This document shows, piece by piece, positions 26,401 to 34,476 of a stretch of 64,000 nucleotides of DNA. Position 1 is the first letter of the stretch, and each line of letters starts with the position of its first letter. Made by a program: the position numbers and the translations under genes. The notes under the pieces were generated by a model. The model was not told where the DNA came from. It was given only the letters and a program-made list of their open reading frames with translations, and did not search any database. This DNA comes from UBA826 sp045564655 (GTDB taxonomy: Bacteria > Chloroflexota > Dehalococcoidia > Lucifugimonadales > UBA826), in NCBI GenBank assembly GCA_045564655.1, contig JBJLGX010000008.1:1-64000 (forward strand), in the 5' to 3' direction.

Positions 26401-28015
26401 ATTACCAGGACATAAAGTAGACACATACATAGGAAAGGTACGTAATTCTACGCCAGGAGTAGAATTGATATCGCCTCCACCACATCATGATATCTACTCT
26501 ATTGAAGACTTGGCTCAATTGATTCACGATTTAAAAAATGCTAATCCTGAAGCCCGTATACATGTAAAATTAGTAGCTGAATCTGGCGTTGGGACTATTG
26601 CTGCCGGTGTATCAAAAGGCCATGGAGACGTTGTATTAATAAGTGGTCATAGCGGAGGAACAGGAGCATCACCTGAATCATCAATAAAACATGCTGGACT
26701 ACCTTGGGAACTCGGCGTTGCTGAAACTCAGCAAGTTCTAGTAATGAATGATTTGAGAGGAAGAATAGTAGTCCAAACAGATGGGCAATTGAAAACTGGT
26801 CGAGATGTAGCAATAGCTTGTTTACTAGGAGCAGAAGAATTTGGTCTTGCAACGGGCCCTTTAATATCTATGGGCTGCATAATGCTTCGAAAATGTCATT
26901 TAAATACTTGCTCAGTAGGAATAGCAACTCAAGATCCTGAATTAAGAAAAAAATTCACCGGTACACCTGAAGATGTTATAAATTACTTCTTTTTTATAGC
27001 AGAACATTTACGGGAAATAATGGCAACTCTAGGATTAAAAACTATAAATGATATGGTGGGAAGAGCAGATTTGTTAGATTCTAGAGCAGCTGTTGATCAT
27101 TGGAAAACGAAGGGATTAGATTTAAGTAATCTTTTACATGTCCCAAATGTCCCAAAAGAAGTTGCTAAACATTGTATAACAACCCAAGACCACAATCTTG
27201 AGAATGCAATTGATTATGAACTAATTAAACAGTCTCACTCTGCAATTAAAAATGGTGAAAAAATAACTATTAATAAATCGATAACAAATGCTAATCGAAC
27301 TGTAGGAACCATACTAAGTCATGAAATTGCTAAAATGCATGGATTAAAAGGCTTACCCAATGAAACAATAAAATTGAATTTTAATGGCGCTGGCGGCCAA
27401 AGCTTTGGGGCTTTCCTAAGCTCAGGGATTACAATAAATCTTGAAGGGGACGCAAATGATTATTTCTGTAAAGGTTTATCTGGAGGAAAAGTAATTATAG
27501 CTCCTCCACAAGAATCAAATTTTATTCCTGAAAAAAATATAATAATAGGCAATGTAGCATTATACGGTGCAACAGGTGGCCAAGTATTCATTAATGGAAT
27601 AGCCGGAGAAAGGTTCGCAGTTAGAAATAGTGGTGCCGAAGCAGTAGTAGAAGGGGTAGGAGATCACGGGTGTGAATATATGACGAGAGGCACAGTTGTT
27701 GTTTTAGGTCCAACTGGTAGAAATTTTGCTGCAGGGATGAGTGGTGGACAAGCATATGTTCTAGATGAATCAGGAGATTTCTCATCTCTATGTAATAAAG
27801 GGTTAGTAAGCTTAGAAGCTATTGAGTCCGACGAAGACATTCAAAGGTTATACAGATTAATTAATGATCACAAAAATTTAACTAATAGCTCCAATGCAAA
27901 AAAGATAATTAATAATTGGGGCAGATACATACCAAAATTTGTAAAAATAATGCCTAACGATTATAAAAAGATATTAGAACAAATAAAAGAAAAAAAGACT
28001 GAAGGAATTCAATAG
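23486..28015 (+). CDS. gltB: Glutamate synthase, large subunit
   Basis: 1509 residues, the largest gene here. The N-terminal type-2 glutaminase domain exposes Cys27 (HDACGVAMI) after a short propeptide, and contains HSRFSTNTLGSW. The central and FMN-binding synthase domains carry GAISLGSISREAHETMA, NTGEGGEDSARY and AKPGEGGQLPGHKVD. The 3Fe-4S cysteines are in GCIMLRKCHLNTCSVG. A C-terminal GXGXG beta-helix domain has GGQSFGAFLSSGI and GATGGQVFINGIAGERFA. It makes two glutamates from glutamine and 2-oxoglutarate using electrons passed by GltD. The next gene, gltD, begins at the very next base. Confidence 0.98.
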   Translation: MMKNKQHKLPKLVKQGLYDPSFEHDACGVAMIANIKGVKNHSIVQKGLEALEHLGHRGAAGADPKTGDGAGIMTQIPDAIFRNELKEDLPPLDKYAVGMVFLPSQNPDKDNCIKLIEESILDENMQLFKWREVPVDPNSIGTTAKDCMPYITQFFVTPKSGLTEDEFEFSLFTLRRVIEKKINLANISEDDFYICSLSKNTIVYKGLLMTDQVRKFYLDLQDDSFVSSLALVHSRFSTNTLGSWRLAHPYRYVIHNGEINTHRGNVNWMSAREKIFNTKNTNKDVSKLIPIIKEGQSDTASLDNALELLLATGRSIEHSMMMLIPEAWGDHIPMSEEKKSFYEYHSSMMEPWDGPALVIGTDGKKVCAVLDRNGLRPCRYLVTSDDLLVMGSETGIIDVDDSKIIYKERIYPGRMFLLDTEKGEIINDTELKEGLSNRKSYSKWLKDNRVFMEDLPNPKNIVEKDPETLINRQNAFGYTLEDIRMLLEPMALNSYEPTGSMGNDTPLAFLSDHNPSLFNYFKQLFAQVSNPPLDSIREELVTSITATLGEEKNIFEETPEHCRQLTLKNPVISNSNLQKLKECSLDGLKPTTITTLLNVANHESLKSAIARICDEATKAINSGSSILILSDRGVNESYAPIPILLATSAIHHHLIRSGQRTKVGIAVETGEAREVSHCALLVGFGAGAINPYLSLETIEDQVTSNTINTVLPVEELLDNYIKACNKGILKTMSKMGISSIQSYRGAQIFEAIGLNDEFISKYFTGTSSRIGGIGIEEIQKETLNRHAKGFAESSIPGNLKISPGGDYQWRRDGEFHMWNPKTISSLQHAVKSNSWETYEEFAKHVDSETKKLSTIRGLLDFKEVPSISIDEVEPASEIVKRFATGAISLGSISREAHETMAIAMNRINARSNTGEGGEDSARYTHDSNGDSRNSAVKQVASGRFGVTIEYLSNAKDIQIKMAQGAKPGEGGQLPGHKVDTYIGKVRNSTPGVELISPPPHHDIYSIEDLAQLIHDLKNANPEARIHVKLVAESGVGTIAAGVSKGHGDVVLISGHSGGTGASPESSIKHAGLPWELGVAETQQVLVMNDLRGRIVVQTDGQLKTGRDVAIACLLGAEEFGLATGPLISMGCIMLRKCHLNTCSVGIATQDPELRKKFTGTPEDVINYFFFIAEHLREIMATLGLKTINDMVGRADLLDSRAAVDHWKTKGLDLSNLLHVPNVPKEVAKHCITTQDHNLENAIDYELIKQSHSAIKNGEKITINKSITNANRTVGTILSHEIAKMHGLKGLPNETIKLNFNGAGGQSFGAFLSSGITINLEGDANDYFCKGLSGGKVIIAPPQESNFIPEKNIIIGNVALYGATGGQVFINGIAGERFAVRNSGAEAVVEGVGDHGCEYMTRGTVVVLGPTGRNFAAGMSGGQAYVLDESGDFSSLCNKGLVSLEAIESDEDIQRLYRLINDHKNLTNSSNAKKIINNWGRYIPKFVKIMPNDYKKILEQIKEKKTEGIQ

Positions 28016-29473
28016 ATGGGCAAAGTAACTGGATTTAAAGAATACAATAGACAGAATCCGCCTAAATTGCCCGTCGACGTTAGAATTGGGAATTATGAAG
28101 AATTCTATGAAGAATGGGATGAAGCCATAGTCCAAAAGCAAGGCAGTCGATGCATGAATTGTTCTGTTCCATTTTGTATGGGTGGCTGTCCTTTAGGCAA
28201 TATAATTCCAGATTTCAATGATCTTGTATACAGAGGACTCTGGGAAGAAGCTTTAGAAGAATTACACTCAACAAATAATTTCCCTGATTTCACAGGTAGG
28301 ATATGCCCTGCACCATGCGAGGCTTCATGCGTTTTAAACATAAACGAAGACCCTGTCACAATCGAAAATATTGAACGTGCAATATCAGATCGCGGTTGGA
28401 AAGAAAATTGGATAAAGCCGCAACCACCAAAATTTAGAACAGGTAAAAAAATTGCAATAGTTGGATCTGGCCCAGCAGGCCTAGCAGCAGCTCAACAATT
28501 AAACAGAGCCGGCCATACCGTTACAGTTTACGAAAAATCTGACCGGATAGGAGGTCTTTTAAGATTAGGAATCCCAGATTTTAAGTTAGGGAAAGACGTT
28601 GTCCAAAGACGTGTTGAACAAATGGAAAAAGAAGGCATAACATTCTTAGTAAATTCTTATATAGGCAAAACAATTCCTATTGAATCTATCACTACAGAAT
28701 CAGATGCCGTATTACTAACAGGTGGATCCACGATACCAAGAAATCTGGACATAGAAGGTCGTGATTTAGACGGAGTCCATTATGCAATGGATTTCTTGAC
28801 TCAACAAAATAAATTAAATAGTGGAGATTCTTTAAATGGAATTAAACGTATTGATGCCAAAGATAAGAATGTCATAATTCTTGGTGGTGGAGATACGGGT
28901 TCAGATTGCCTTGGAACATCAATTAGACAGGGAGCTAAATCTATTTACCAACTTGAACTTCTTCCTGAACCTCCTAAAAATAGACGCGACAATGATATGT
29001 GGCCAAATTGGCCTATGACACTAAGAACTTCTTCTTCCCACGAAGAAGGTGGTGAAAGAGATTACAACGTATTAACAAAAAAATTTTCCGGCATCAATGG
29101 AAGCTTAAAAAAACTACATGGAATACGATTGGAATGGGGTAAACCTGATGAATCCGGAAGGCCTAAAATGATTGAAGTCAAAGGTAGTGAATTTGAATTA
29201 GATGCTGATTTAGTCTTGTTAGCAATGGGATTCTTACACCCTGAACAAAATGGAATGTTAAAAGACTTATCTTTAGAACTAGATCCAAGAGGAAATGTAA
29301 AAACAGATATTAATAAAATGACCAATATTTCAGGTATATTTGCAGCCGGTGATATGGCCCGAGGGCAGTCTTTAGTTGTATGGGCGCTTGCTGAAGGTAG
29401 GGAAGCTGCAAGGGGTGTAGATCAATTTCTTATGGGCAAAACAAATTTACCAAAATCAGCCAGCACTTACTGA
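28016..29473 (+). CDS. gltD: Glutamate synthase, small subunit
   Basis: 485 residues. N-terminal ferredoxin-like region with two 4Fe-4S cysteine groups: SRCMNCSVPFCMGGCPLGN and GRICPAPCEASCVLNIN. FAD-binding GxGxxG in KIAIVGSGPAGLAAAQQL, then an NADPH-binding domain with VIILGGGDTGSDCLGTS, and the C-terminal GIFAAGDMARGQSLVVWA that closes the FAD site. It takes electrons from NADPH and passes them through Fe-S clusters to GltB. It begins directly after the gltB stop, so the two are translationally coupled in equal amounts. Confidence 0.97.
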   Translation: MGKVTGFKEYNRQNPPKLPVDVRIGNYEEFYEEWDEAIVQKQGSRCMNCSVPFCMGGCPLGNIIPDFNDLVYRGLWEEALEELHSTNNFPDFTGRICPAPCEASCVLNINEDPVTIENIERAISDRGWKENWIKPQPPKFRTGKKIAIVGSGPAGLAAAQQLNRAGHTVTVYEKSDRIGGLLRLGIPDFKLGKDVVQRRVEQMEKEGITFLVNSYIGKTIPIESITTESDAVLLTGGSTIPRNLDIEGRDLDGVHYAMDFLTQQNKLNSGDSLNGIKRIDAKDKNVIILGGGDTGSDCLGTSIRQGAKSIYQLELLPEPPKNRRDNDMWPNWPMTLRTSSSHEEGGERDYNVLTKKFSGINGSLKKLHGIRLEWGKPDESGRPKMIEVKGSEFELDADLVLLAMGFLHPEQNGMLKDLSLELDPRGNVKTDINKMTNISGIFAAGDMARGQSLVVWALAEGREAARGVDQFLMGKTNLPKSASTY

Positions 29474-29505
29474 TATTTTAAATAAAATCAATCTATTACT
29501 TTAAA

Positions 29506-29530
29506 AGTATGAATATGTTAATCTCATACT
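29506..29530. other. Inverted repeat after gltD
   Basis: AGTATGA (29506-29512) and TCATACT (29524-29530) form a seven-base-pair stem with an 11-base loop. No clean U-tract follows, so a terminator is doubtful; it could be an operator for the downstream reductase gene. Chance cannot be excluded. Confidence 0.3.
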
Positions 29531-29577
29531 CATTTAGACATTTCTATTAAATAAGTAAGTCGCATCTCGGAGGAATA

Positions 29578-30603
29578 ATGTCAAATACATTTAAAGCGTT
29601 AGTAGCAAATATGGAATCTGAAGAATTTCATATTTCCCTAGAAGATAGAGTTTTAGATGATTTACCTGATGGAAATACTGTAATAGAGACTAAATATTCA
29701 TCTCTTAACTATAAAGATGGTATGGCAATAGACGGCAATAAAGGAAAAATATTACGTAAATTACCTATGTCCCCCGGAATTGATGCTGCAGGAATAATAA
29801 AATCATCAACAGATAATTCATTCAGTCCTGGGGACGAAGTAATAATTACAGGATGGGGATTTGGAGAAACACATTCTGGCGGATATTCACAAGTAATTCG
29901 AGTAAATAGTGAGTGGTTAGTAAAAAAACCAAAAGAACTTTCTTTAAAACATTCAATGAGTATTGGAACTGCAGGGTTAACTGCAATGCTTTGTGTTATG
30001 GATTTAGAAAATGCTGGAATTGATCCTGCAAAGGGTGATGTATTAGTAACAGGAGCTTCAGGTGGTGTCGGAAATATTGCCATAATGCTTCTTAGTAAAT
30101 TAGGTTACTCAGTAACAGCTGTAACTGGTAGACCTGAATTAGCATCTTATTTAAAAGATATAGGAGCATCAAATATAATTAGCCGTGAAGAAATATTAGA
30201 AATGAAACGGCCTTTAAATTCAATAAAATGGGCTGGAGCAGTTGACTCTACTGGAGGGGAAATATTATCAAATCTTATTTCTGCTGTAGATTTTGAGGGA
30301 CCTGTAGCCTGTTGCGGAAATGCAGCAGGAATTAAATTATCTACGACAGTAATACCTTTAATAATACGTGGAATAAAACTACTTGGAATAAATTCGGTTA
30401 AATGCCCAATCGAAAAACGTGTTGTGGCATGGAACAGATTAAGTGACCTAATAAGTAATGATAAATTTGAAGAAATAACCCACGAAATAACCTTAAATAA
30501 TATTCATGAAGCTGCTAAAAACATCTTAAATGGTCAGGTCAGAGGCAGAACAGTTATAAATATAAATACAAATTCGTATCAGGAAGTATTTAAAGGATAT
30601 TAA
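29578..30603 (+). CDS. Quinone oxidoreductase family, AcuI/YhdH-like (acryloyl-CoA reductase type)
   Basis: 341 residues of the medium-chain dehydrogenase superfamily without structural zinc. YSSLNYKDGMAI, PGIDAAGII and VIITGWGFGETHSGGYSQ match the YhdH/AcuI group; the NADPH-binding loop is VLVTGASGGVGNIAIMLL, and TGRPELASYLKDIGASNII follows. AcuI reduces acryloyl-CoA to propionyl-CoA, a step in DMSP and 3-hydroxypropionate breakdown; this would feed the propionyl-CoA-type carboxyltransferase at the left edge. Assigning acryloyl-CoA rather than another enone is inference. Strong SD CGGAGGA. The amidohydrolase gene follows with a one-base gap. Confidence 0.85.
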   Translation: MSNTFKALVANMESEEFHISLEDRVLDDLPDGNTVIETKYSSLNYKDGMAIDGNKGKILRKLPMSPGIDAAGIIKSSTDNSFSPGDEVIITGWGFGETHSGGYSQVIRVNSEWLVKKPKELSLKHSMSIGTAGLTAMLCVMDLENAGIDPAKGDVLVTGASGGVGNIAIMLLSKLGYSVTAVTGRPELASYLKDIGASNIISREEILEMKRPLNSIKWAGAVDSTGGEILSNLISAVDFEGPVACCGNAAGIKLSTTVIPLIIRGIKLLGINSVKCPIEKRVVAWNRLSDLISNDKFEEITHEITLNNIHEAAKNILNGQVRGRTVININTNSYQEVFKGY

Positions 30604-30604
30604 T

Positions 30605-31447
30605 GTGCCGATAATTGATTCCCACACGCACATTCTGCCTAAAGATGTTAAAAATAATATCCATAAGTATTTAAATATAGACTCCACTTTTAATACTCTG
30701 TTTAGTAATGCACAAAATATATGTACAGCAGAAGAATTAATTGACTCAATGGGTGTATTAAAGATTGATACTTCCATTATTTTGGGAATGGGTTGGAATG
30801 ATAATAAATTTAATGAATACGTTAACGACTACCTTATAGAATCAAGTAAAAAGTACCCTGAAAAACTTATCCCTATAACTGGAATTATCCCTGATGGGCA
30901 TAATTCAACAGTATATGAGGCTGAAAGATGTATCAATTTAGGATCAAAAGGATTTGGAGAAATCCATGCAGATTCTCAAAATATAGATATATCAGATAAA
31001 AAAAAGTTTGCCTCTTATGCCGAAATATTACAATTAAATAATCTCCCCTTAATACTTCATAGTTCAGAACCTGTCGGACATAAATATCCTGGAAAAGGCT
31101 CCAGTACTCCAAATAAAATCGAACAGTTTGTATATAATTTCCCTGAATTGAAAATCATACTTGCTCACTGGGGTGGAGGAATGTTTTTATACGAATTAAT
31201 GCCAGAGATATCTAGTTCATTTAAAAATGTTTATTATGATTCTGCCACTTCTCCATTTTTATATAACCAGAAAATATTTCAAATAGCTATCGAAACTGTC
31301 ACTTCGAACAAAATATTGTTTGGGAGTGATTTCCCAGTAATTTCTCAAAGTCGTCCTTTAAATGAATTACATAATGTGATTATCAAAGATAAAGATATAG
31401 AAAACATACTTTATCAAAATGCTAAATCGTTATTTTTGACTACATAA
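30605..31447 (+). CDS. Amidohydrolase-2 family metal-dependent hydrolase
   Basis: 280 residues starting at GTG 30605, one base after the previous stop. TIM-barrel metal ligands: DSHTHILP (HxH) at the N-terminus, PLILHSSEP, KIILAHWGGG and the terminal FGSDFPVIS Asp. This is the layout of PF04909 hydrolases and decarboxylases (ACMSD-like, 4-oxalomesaconate hydratase-like). No signal peptide. The substrate is unknown; coupling to the AcuI-like gene hints at a catabolic pathway for a small carboxylate. Confidence 0.82.
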   Translation: MPIIDSHTHILPKDVKNNIHKYLNIDSTFNTLFSNAQNICTAEELIDSMGVLKIDTSIILGMGWNDNKFNEYVNDYLIESSKKYPEKLIPITGIIPDGHNSTVYEAERCINLGSKGFGEIHADSQNIDISDKKKFASYAEILQLNNLPLILHSSEPVGHKYPGKGSSTPNKIEQFVYNFPELKIILAHWGGGMFLYELMPEISSSFKNVYYDSATSPFLYNQKIFQIAIETVTSNKILFGSDFPVISQSRPLNELHNVIIKDKDIENILYQNAKSLFLTT

Positions 31448-31523
31448 TAATAGACTTTTCTGATCTACTATTGATAGAATTTGTATGTGCGAATTTTAAG
31501 GAATGAGAACAGGAGGAGGAAGA

Positions 31524-31736
31524 ATGTCAGAAAATGCGTTCCCCGATTGCCAAGAATGTGATTCAGGTAAACTATTACCCCTTTCAGATTTTGGAAGCCA
31601 AGGTGCCCCTATTCAATACAAAGCTTGGGTTTGTAACAAGCCAACTTGTGGGTACAATATAAAAATAAGAAATGGTGACGTTTATCTTAATGAACCAATA
31701 GCAAGTGGGGCATCTCACTCTCCAAGAATTAGGTAG
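31524..31736 (+). CDS. Small double-CxxC-type zinc-ribbon protein of unknown function
   Basis: 70 residues from ATG 31524, chosen because a long SD (AGGAGGAGGAAG) sits just before it; an upstream ATG at 31503 lies before the SD. It has CQEC near residue 10 and CNKPTC near residue 38, a likely four-cysteine zinc or iron site, with WVCNKPTCGYNIKIRNGDVY resembling the second half of a zinc ribbon. I do not recognise a named family. It lies alone between the amidohydrolase and the sortase, on the same strand. Confidence 0.7.
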   Translation: MSENAFPDCQECDSGKLLPLSDFGSQGAPIQYKAWVCNKPTCGYNIKIRNGDVYLNEPIASGASHSPRIR

Positions 31737-31790
31737 AAAAAGCAATTAATTTTAATTGTTCCATTGCTTTAAAAAAATAGAAATTTGCAA

Positions 31791-32531
31791 ATGGGTAGTT
31801 CTTTACTAAATAAGTTCTCTGTAACAATAATTATAATAAGTATTGTTATATTTTTGATCACTATTTCATATTTAATTTATGGTTTGTATTCACAAGATCG
31901 TTTGTCCAATTTAAATGCTTCTCAAAATATCTCAATTATAGATGGCTATTCTGCAGACATGTATGTTAATGCAATGCATCCCAAAGATTGGAATTCCCCC
32001 ACATGGGGAGTCAAAGACGACATTTCAAACATAGATCTGATCAAAACATTACCTGACTCATACAATATATCAAATAAAGACCTTACTGGACCTGCGATAC
32101 AAATTACAATTCCAACCATAAATGTGATTTCTGAAATCAAACAATTAAATGTTATAACTAAAGATGGTATTTCTAACTATGAAACACCCAAAAATATGGT
32201 TGGTCGTATTTCATCTAATATAGAACGAATGGATAGTGTTTCAGGTTGGTATTTCGGACATTTCGATAGTCCTATACAAAGAGAAGGTAACGTATTCAAT
32301 AATCTTCCGAAAATCGCAACCCACATTAAAAACGGAGATCCTGTTCTTATATATATTAAAAGTCCCGAATCTGAGTATGTATATAAAGCTGTCAGTTCAG
32401 AGGTTATGCATGAATCAAATTTAAAATTGTATGATGCCGGCATTGAACATATAGTATTAGTGACTTGCGCAAATAAACCTTTTTACGACCATCGTCAGCT
32501 AGTAAAAGCCAAACTTATAGATATTAATTAA
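31791..32531 (+). CDS. Sortase family transpeptidase
   Basis: 246 residues from ATG 31791. A single N-terminal membrane helix (residues about 10-33, SVTIIIISIVIFLITISYLI) with the enzyme outside. Catalytic residues are visible: His in GWYFGHFDSP, Cys in HIVLVTCANK (TLxTC-type motif), and Arg in YDHRQLVKAKL near the C-terminus. Sortases attach surface proteins with a C-terminal sorting signal to the envelope, or to each other. No LPxTG-type substrate is encoded in this window, so the partner must be elsewhere. The 3' end overlaps the LysR gene by eight bases. Confidence 0.88.
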   Translation: MGSSLLNKFSVTIIIISIVIFLITISYLIYGLYSQDRLSNLNASQNISIIDGYSADMYVNAMHPKDWNSPTWGVKDDISNIDLIKTLPDSYNISNKDLTGPAIQITIPTINVISEIKQLNVITKDGISNYETPKNMVGRISSNIERMDSVSGWYFGHFDSPIQREGNVFNNLPKIATHIKNGDPVLIYIKSPESEYVYKAVSSEVMHESNLKLYDAGIEHIVLVTCANKPFYDHRQLVKAKLIDIN

Positions 32532-33417
32532 TACCTGCAGAGACGTGCAAAGTATCTCTCATAACTTTAAGGAATTTATCAGTCGGGTTTGAAAGGTTTT
32601 TACCTGGCAAAGTAACAACACCGGCTTGATGGACAGGTAAAAAGTTAGCTAAACTTACTATTCCTAAATCTGTTAAATCGGATTTTTCAATAGCAAGTTT
32701 AGGGCCTACAGAAATCCCCATACCCAAAGCGACATATTTCTTAATCATATCCAAACTATCTAATTCCATTATAACTTCATATTTACGGCCTAATTTTTGT
32801 AATTGATTTTCTAGTATTTCTCTAGTCCGTGAAGGAGAAGCCATTAATATCAAAGGATAATTTGATATTGTTTCAAGGGACTCAATTGGTTTACTTAATA
32901 ATTCATGACCTTTAGGGGCTATCAACACTCTTTCGTAAAGGAATAATCCTTCAAAATTCAAATCTTCCGCTCTATCAGTATGCTGTATGATCCCCGCATC
33001 AATTTCCCCTGATTTCACCATATTTATAATATTAACTGTTGATGAAGACTTTATTTTCAAGAAAACATTTGGGTAAAGATTATTAAATACTCTAACTACC
33101 CTAAGGAGTGTATGTGGAATAATATCAGGAGTAGCAGCAATAGTCACAGGGCCCCTTTCTTCAGCCTCAGAAGTTCTAATGGCAAGCATCTCAATACCAT
33201 CTAAAAGAGGTTCTACTAACTCTAATATAGTTTTACCCCAAAGTGTCAATTTTATAGGCCTAGTGACTCGATCGAACAAAACCATCGACAGCTCATTTTC
33301 CAATTTTTTTATATGGGTAGTAACCGTAGGCTGCCCAAGCCCTAATTCGTCAGCCGCCTTTGACACACTATTATAACGAGCAGCCATCACAAAACTTTTC
33401 AACTCTCTGAGTTCCAA
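32524..33417 (-). CDS. LysR-family transcriptional regulator, CysB-like
   Basis: 297 residues. N-terminal winged helix: FVMAARYNSVSKAADELGL, QPTVTTHIKKLENELSM, LFDRVTRPIKLTLWGK. The effector domain begins VTIAATPDIIPHTLLRVV and resembles the CysB/Cbl subgroup (residues about 90-295). CysB-type regulators respond to acetylserine or related sulfur signals, but no sulfur genes adjoin this one. It is divergent from ftsY; the intergenic DNA holds a symmetric element at 33464-33489 that could be its own operator. Confidence 0.9.
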   Translation of the reverse strand: MELRELKSFVMAARYNSVSKAADELGLGQPTVTTHIKKLENELSMVLFDRVTRPIKLTLWGKTILELVEPLLDGIEMLAIRTSEAEERGPVTIAATPDIIPHTLLRVVRVFNNLYPNVFLKIKSSSTVNIINMVKSGEIDAGIIQHTDRAEDLNFEGLFLYERVLIAPKGHELLSKPIESLETISNYPLILMASPSRTREILENQLQKLGRKYEVIMELDSLDMIKKYVALGMGISVGPKLAIEKSDLTDLGIVSLANFLPVHQAGVVTLPGKNLSNPTDKFLKVMRDTLHVSAGIN

Positions 33418-33463
33418 TTTAATCCTCCAGCATTATTACACAATATAATAATAATACCAGCCA

Positions 33464-33489
33464 GTATCTGTATAGTCTATACTGTATAC
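33464..33489. promoter_or_regulatory. Candidate LysR operator
   Basis: GTATAG-T-CTATAC (33470-33482) is a perfect 13-base inverted repeat, containing a T-N11-A pattern (LysR box), flanked by GTAT (33464-33467) on one side and GTATAC (33484-33489) on the other. It lies in the gap between the LysR gene and ftsY. Confidence 0.45.
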
Positions 33490-33553
33490 TTATCGCAGAA
33501 ACTGATACATAATTTATAGAAATTATATTTATAATCAAAATCCGGGTTGTACC

Positions 33554-34459
33554 ATTAATATTTTTAACTCTTTAAATAAAACACGGCAATCATCTGTTGG
33601 GCAATTAAAAAGAATGCTTAATAAATCAAGCATTTCTTCCGAAACTTGGGATGATATTGAAGGTGTTTTGCTTATGGCAGACGTAGGTATGAATGATACT
33701 TCTGCAATTCTAAACAAACTAAAACTACAATCTAAAAATGTATCGCAAAATAGTGAGCTCGTATTCTTATTAAGAAATATTATCAAAACTTCGATATCAG
33801 AAGACCTTATAAATTGGTCGATTAATAATCAAAGCTCTCCACTCGTAATACTGATGGTAGGAGTAAACGGTGCAGGAAAAACAACAACAATCGGGAAACT
33901 TGCACACTGGTATCAATCCCAAAATCATTCAGTAATACTTGGAGCAGGTGATACTTATCGAGCAGCCGCTAAAGAACAATTGAAGGTATGGGGAGACAAA
34001 TTAAATATAGATGTTATATCTCATAATCAGGGCAGTGATCCCGGAGCCGTAGCATTTGACACAATATCTGCTGCAAAAAACAGAAATAAAAATGTTGCAA
34101 TAATTGATACCGCAGGAAGACTACAAAACAAATCAAACCTCATGCAAGAATTAGATAAAATACATCGCATTACCCGGAGGGAAGCGGGAGAAGACAATGT
34201 GCGTGTAATTCTTACTATAGATGCTACTACAGGACAAAACGGGTTATCTCAAGCTAAAGAGTTCACTAATTCCGTACCTTGTGACTCTGTTTTTTTATCA
34301 AAGTTAGACGGTTCAGCTAAAGGTGGAATTGTATTACCTATATCATCAGAATTAAAAATACCTATATCTTTCATCGGAACTGGCGAAAAAGAATCTGACA
34401 TAGAAATATTTAATGCCGAAGAATATGCTAATGCTTTAATTGACGCAGAGGACATCTAA
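33554..34459 (+). CDS. ftsY: Signal recognition particle receptor FtsY, no standard start codon
   Basis: The GTPase domain is unmistakable: MVGVNGAGKTTTIGKLAHWY (G1), AGDTYRAAAKEQL, VAIIDTAGRLQNKSNLMQEL (G3), SKLDGSAKGG (G4), and FIGTGEKESDIEIF at the end. The first ATG, at 33614, gives 281 residues and cuts the N domain. The in-frame sequence upstream, NIFNSLNKTRQSSVGQLKR, is typical FtsY (LxKTR helix), but only ATT (33554, 33560) or ATA codons precede it before a stop at 33503. From ATT 33554 the protein is 301 residues, the usual size. Co-translational membrane targeting with SRP. It could use a rare start, or carry a sequencing error. Confidence 0.9.
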   Translation: MNIFNSLNKTRQSSVGQLKRMLNKSSISSETWDDIEGVLLMADVGMNDTSAILNKLKLQSKNVSQNSELVFLLRNIIKTSISEDLINWSINNQSSPLVILMVGVNGAGKTTTIGKLAHWYQSQNHSVILGAGDTYRAAAKEQLKVWGDKLNIDVISHNQGSDPGAVAFDTISAAKNRNKNVAIIDTAGRLQNKSNLMQELDKIHRITRREAGEDNVRVILTIDATTGQNGLSQAKEFTNSVPCDSVFLSKLDGSAKGGIVLPISSELKIPISFIGTGEKESDIEIFNAEEYANALIDAEDI

Positions 34460-34476
34460 ATAACTATAATAGACAG

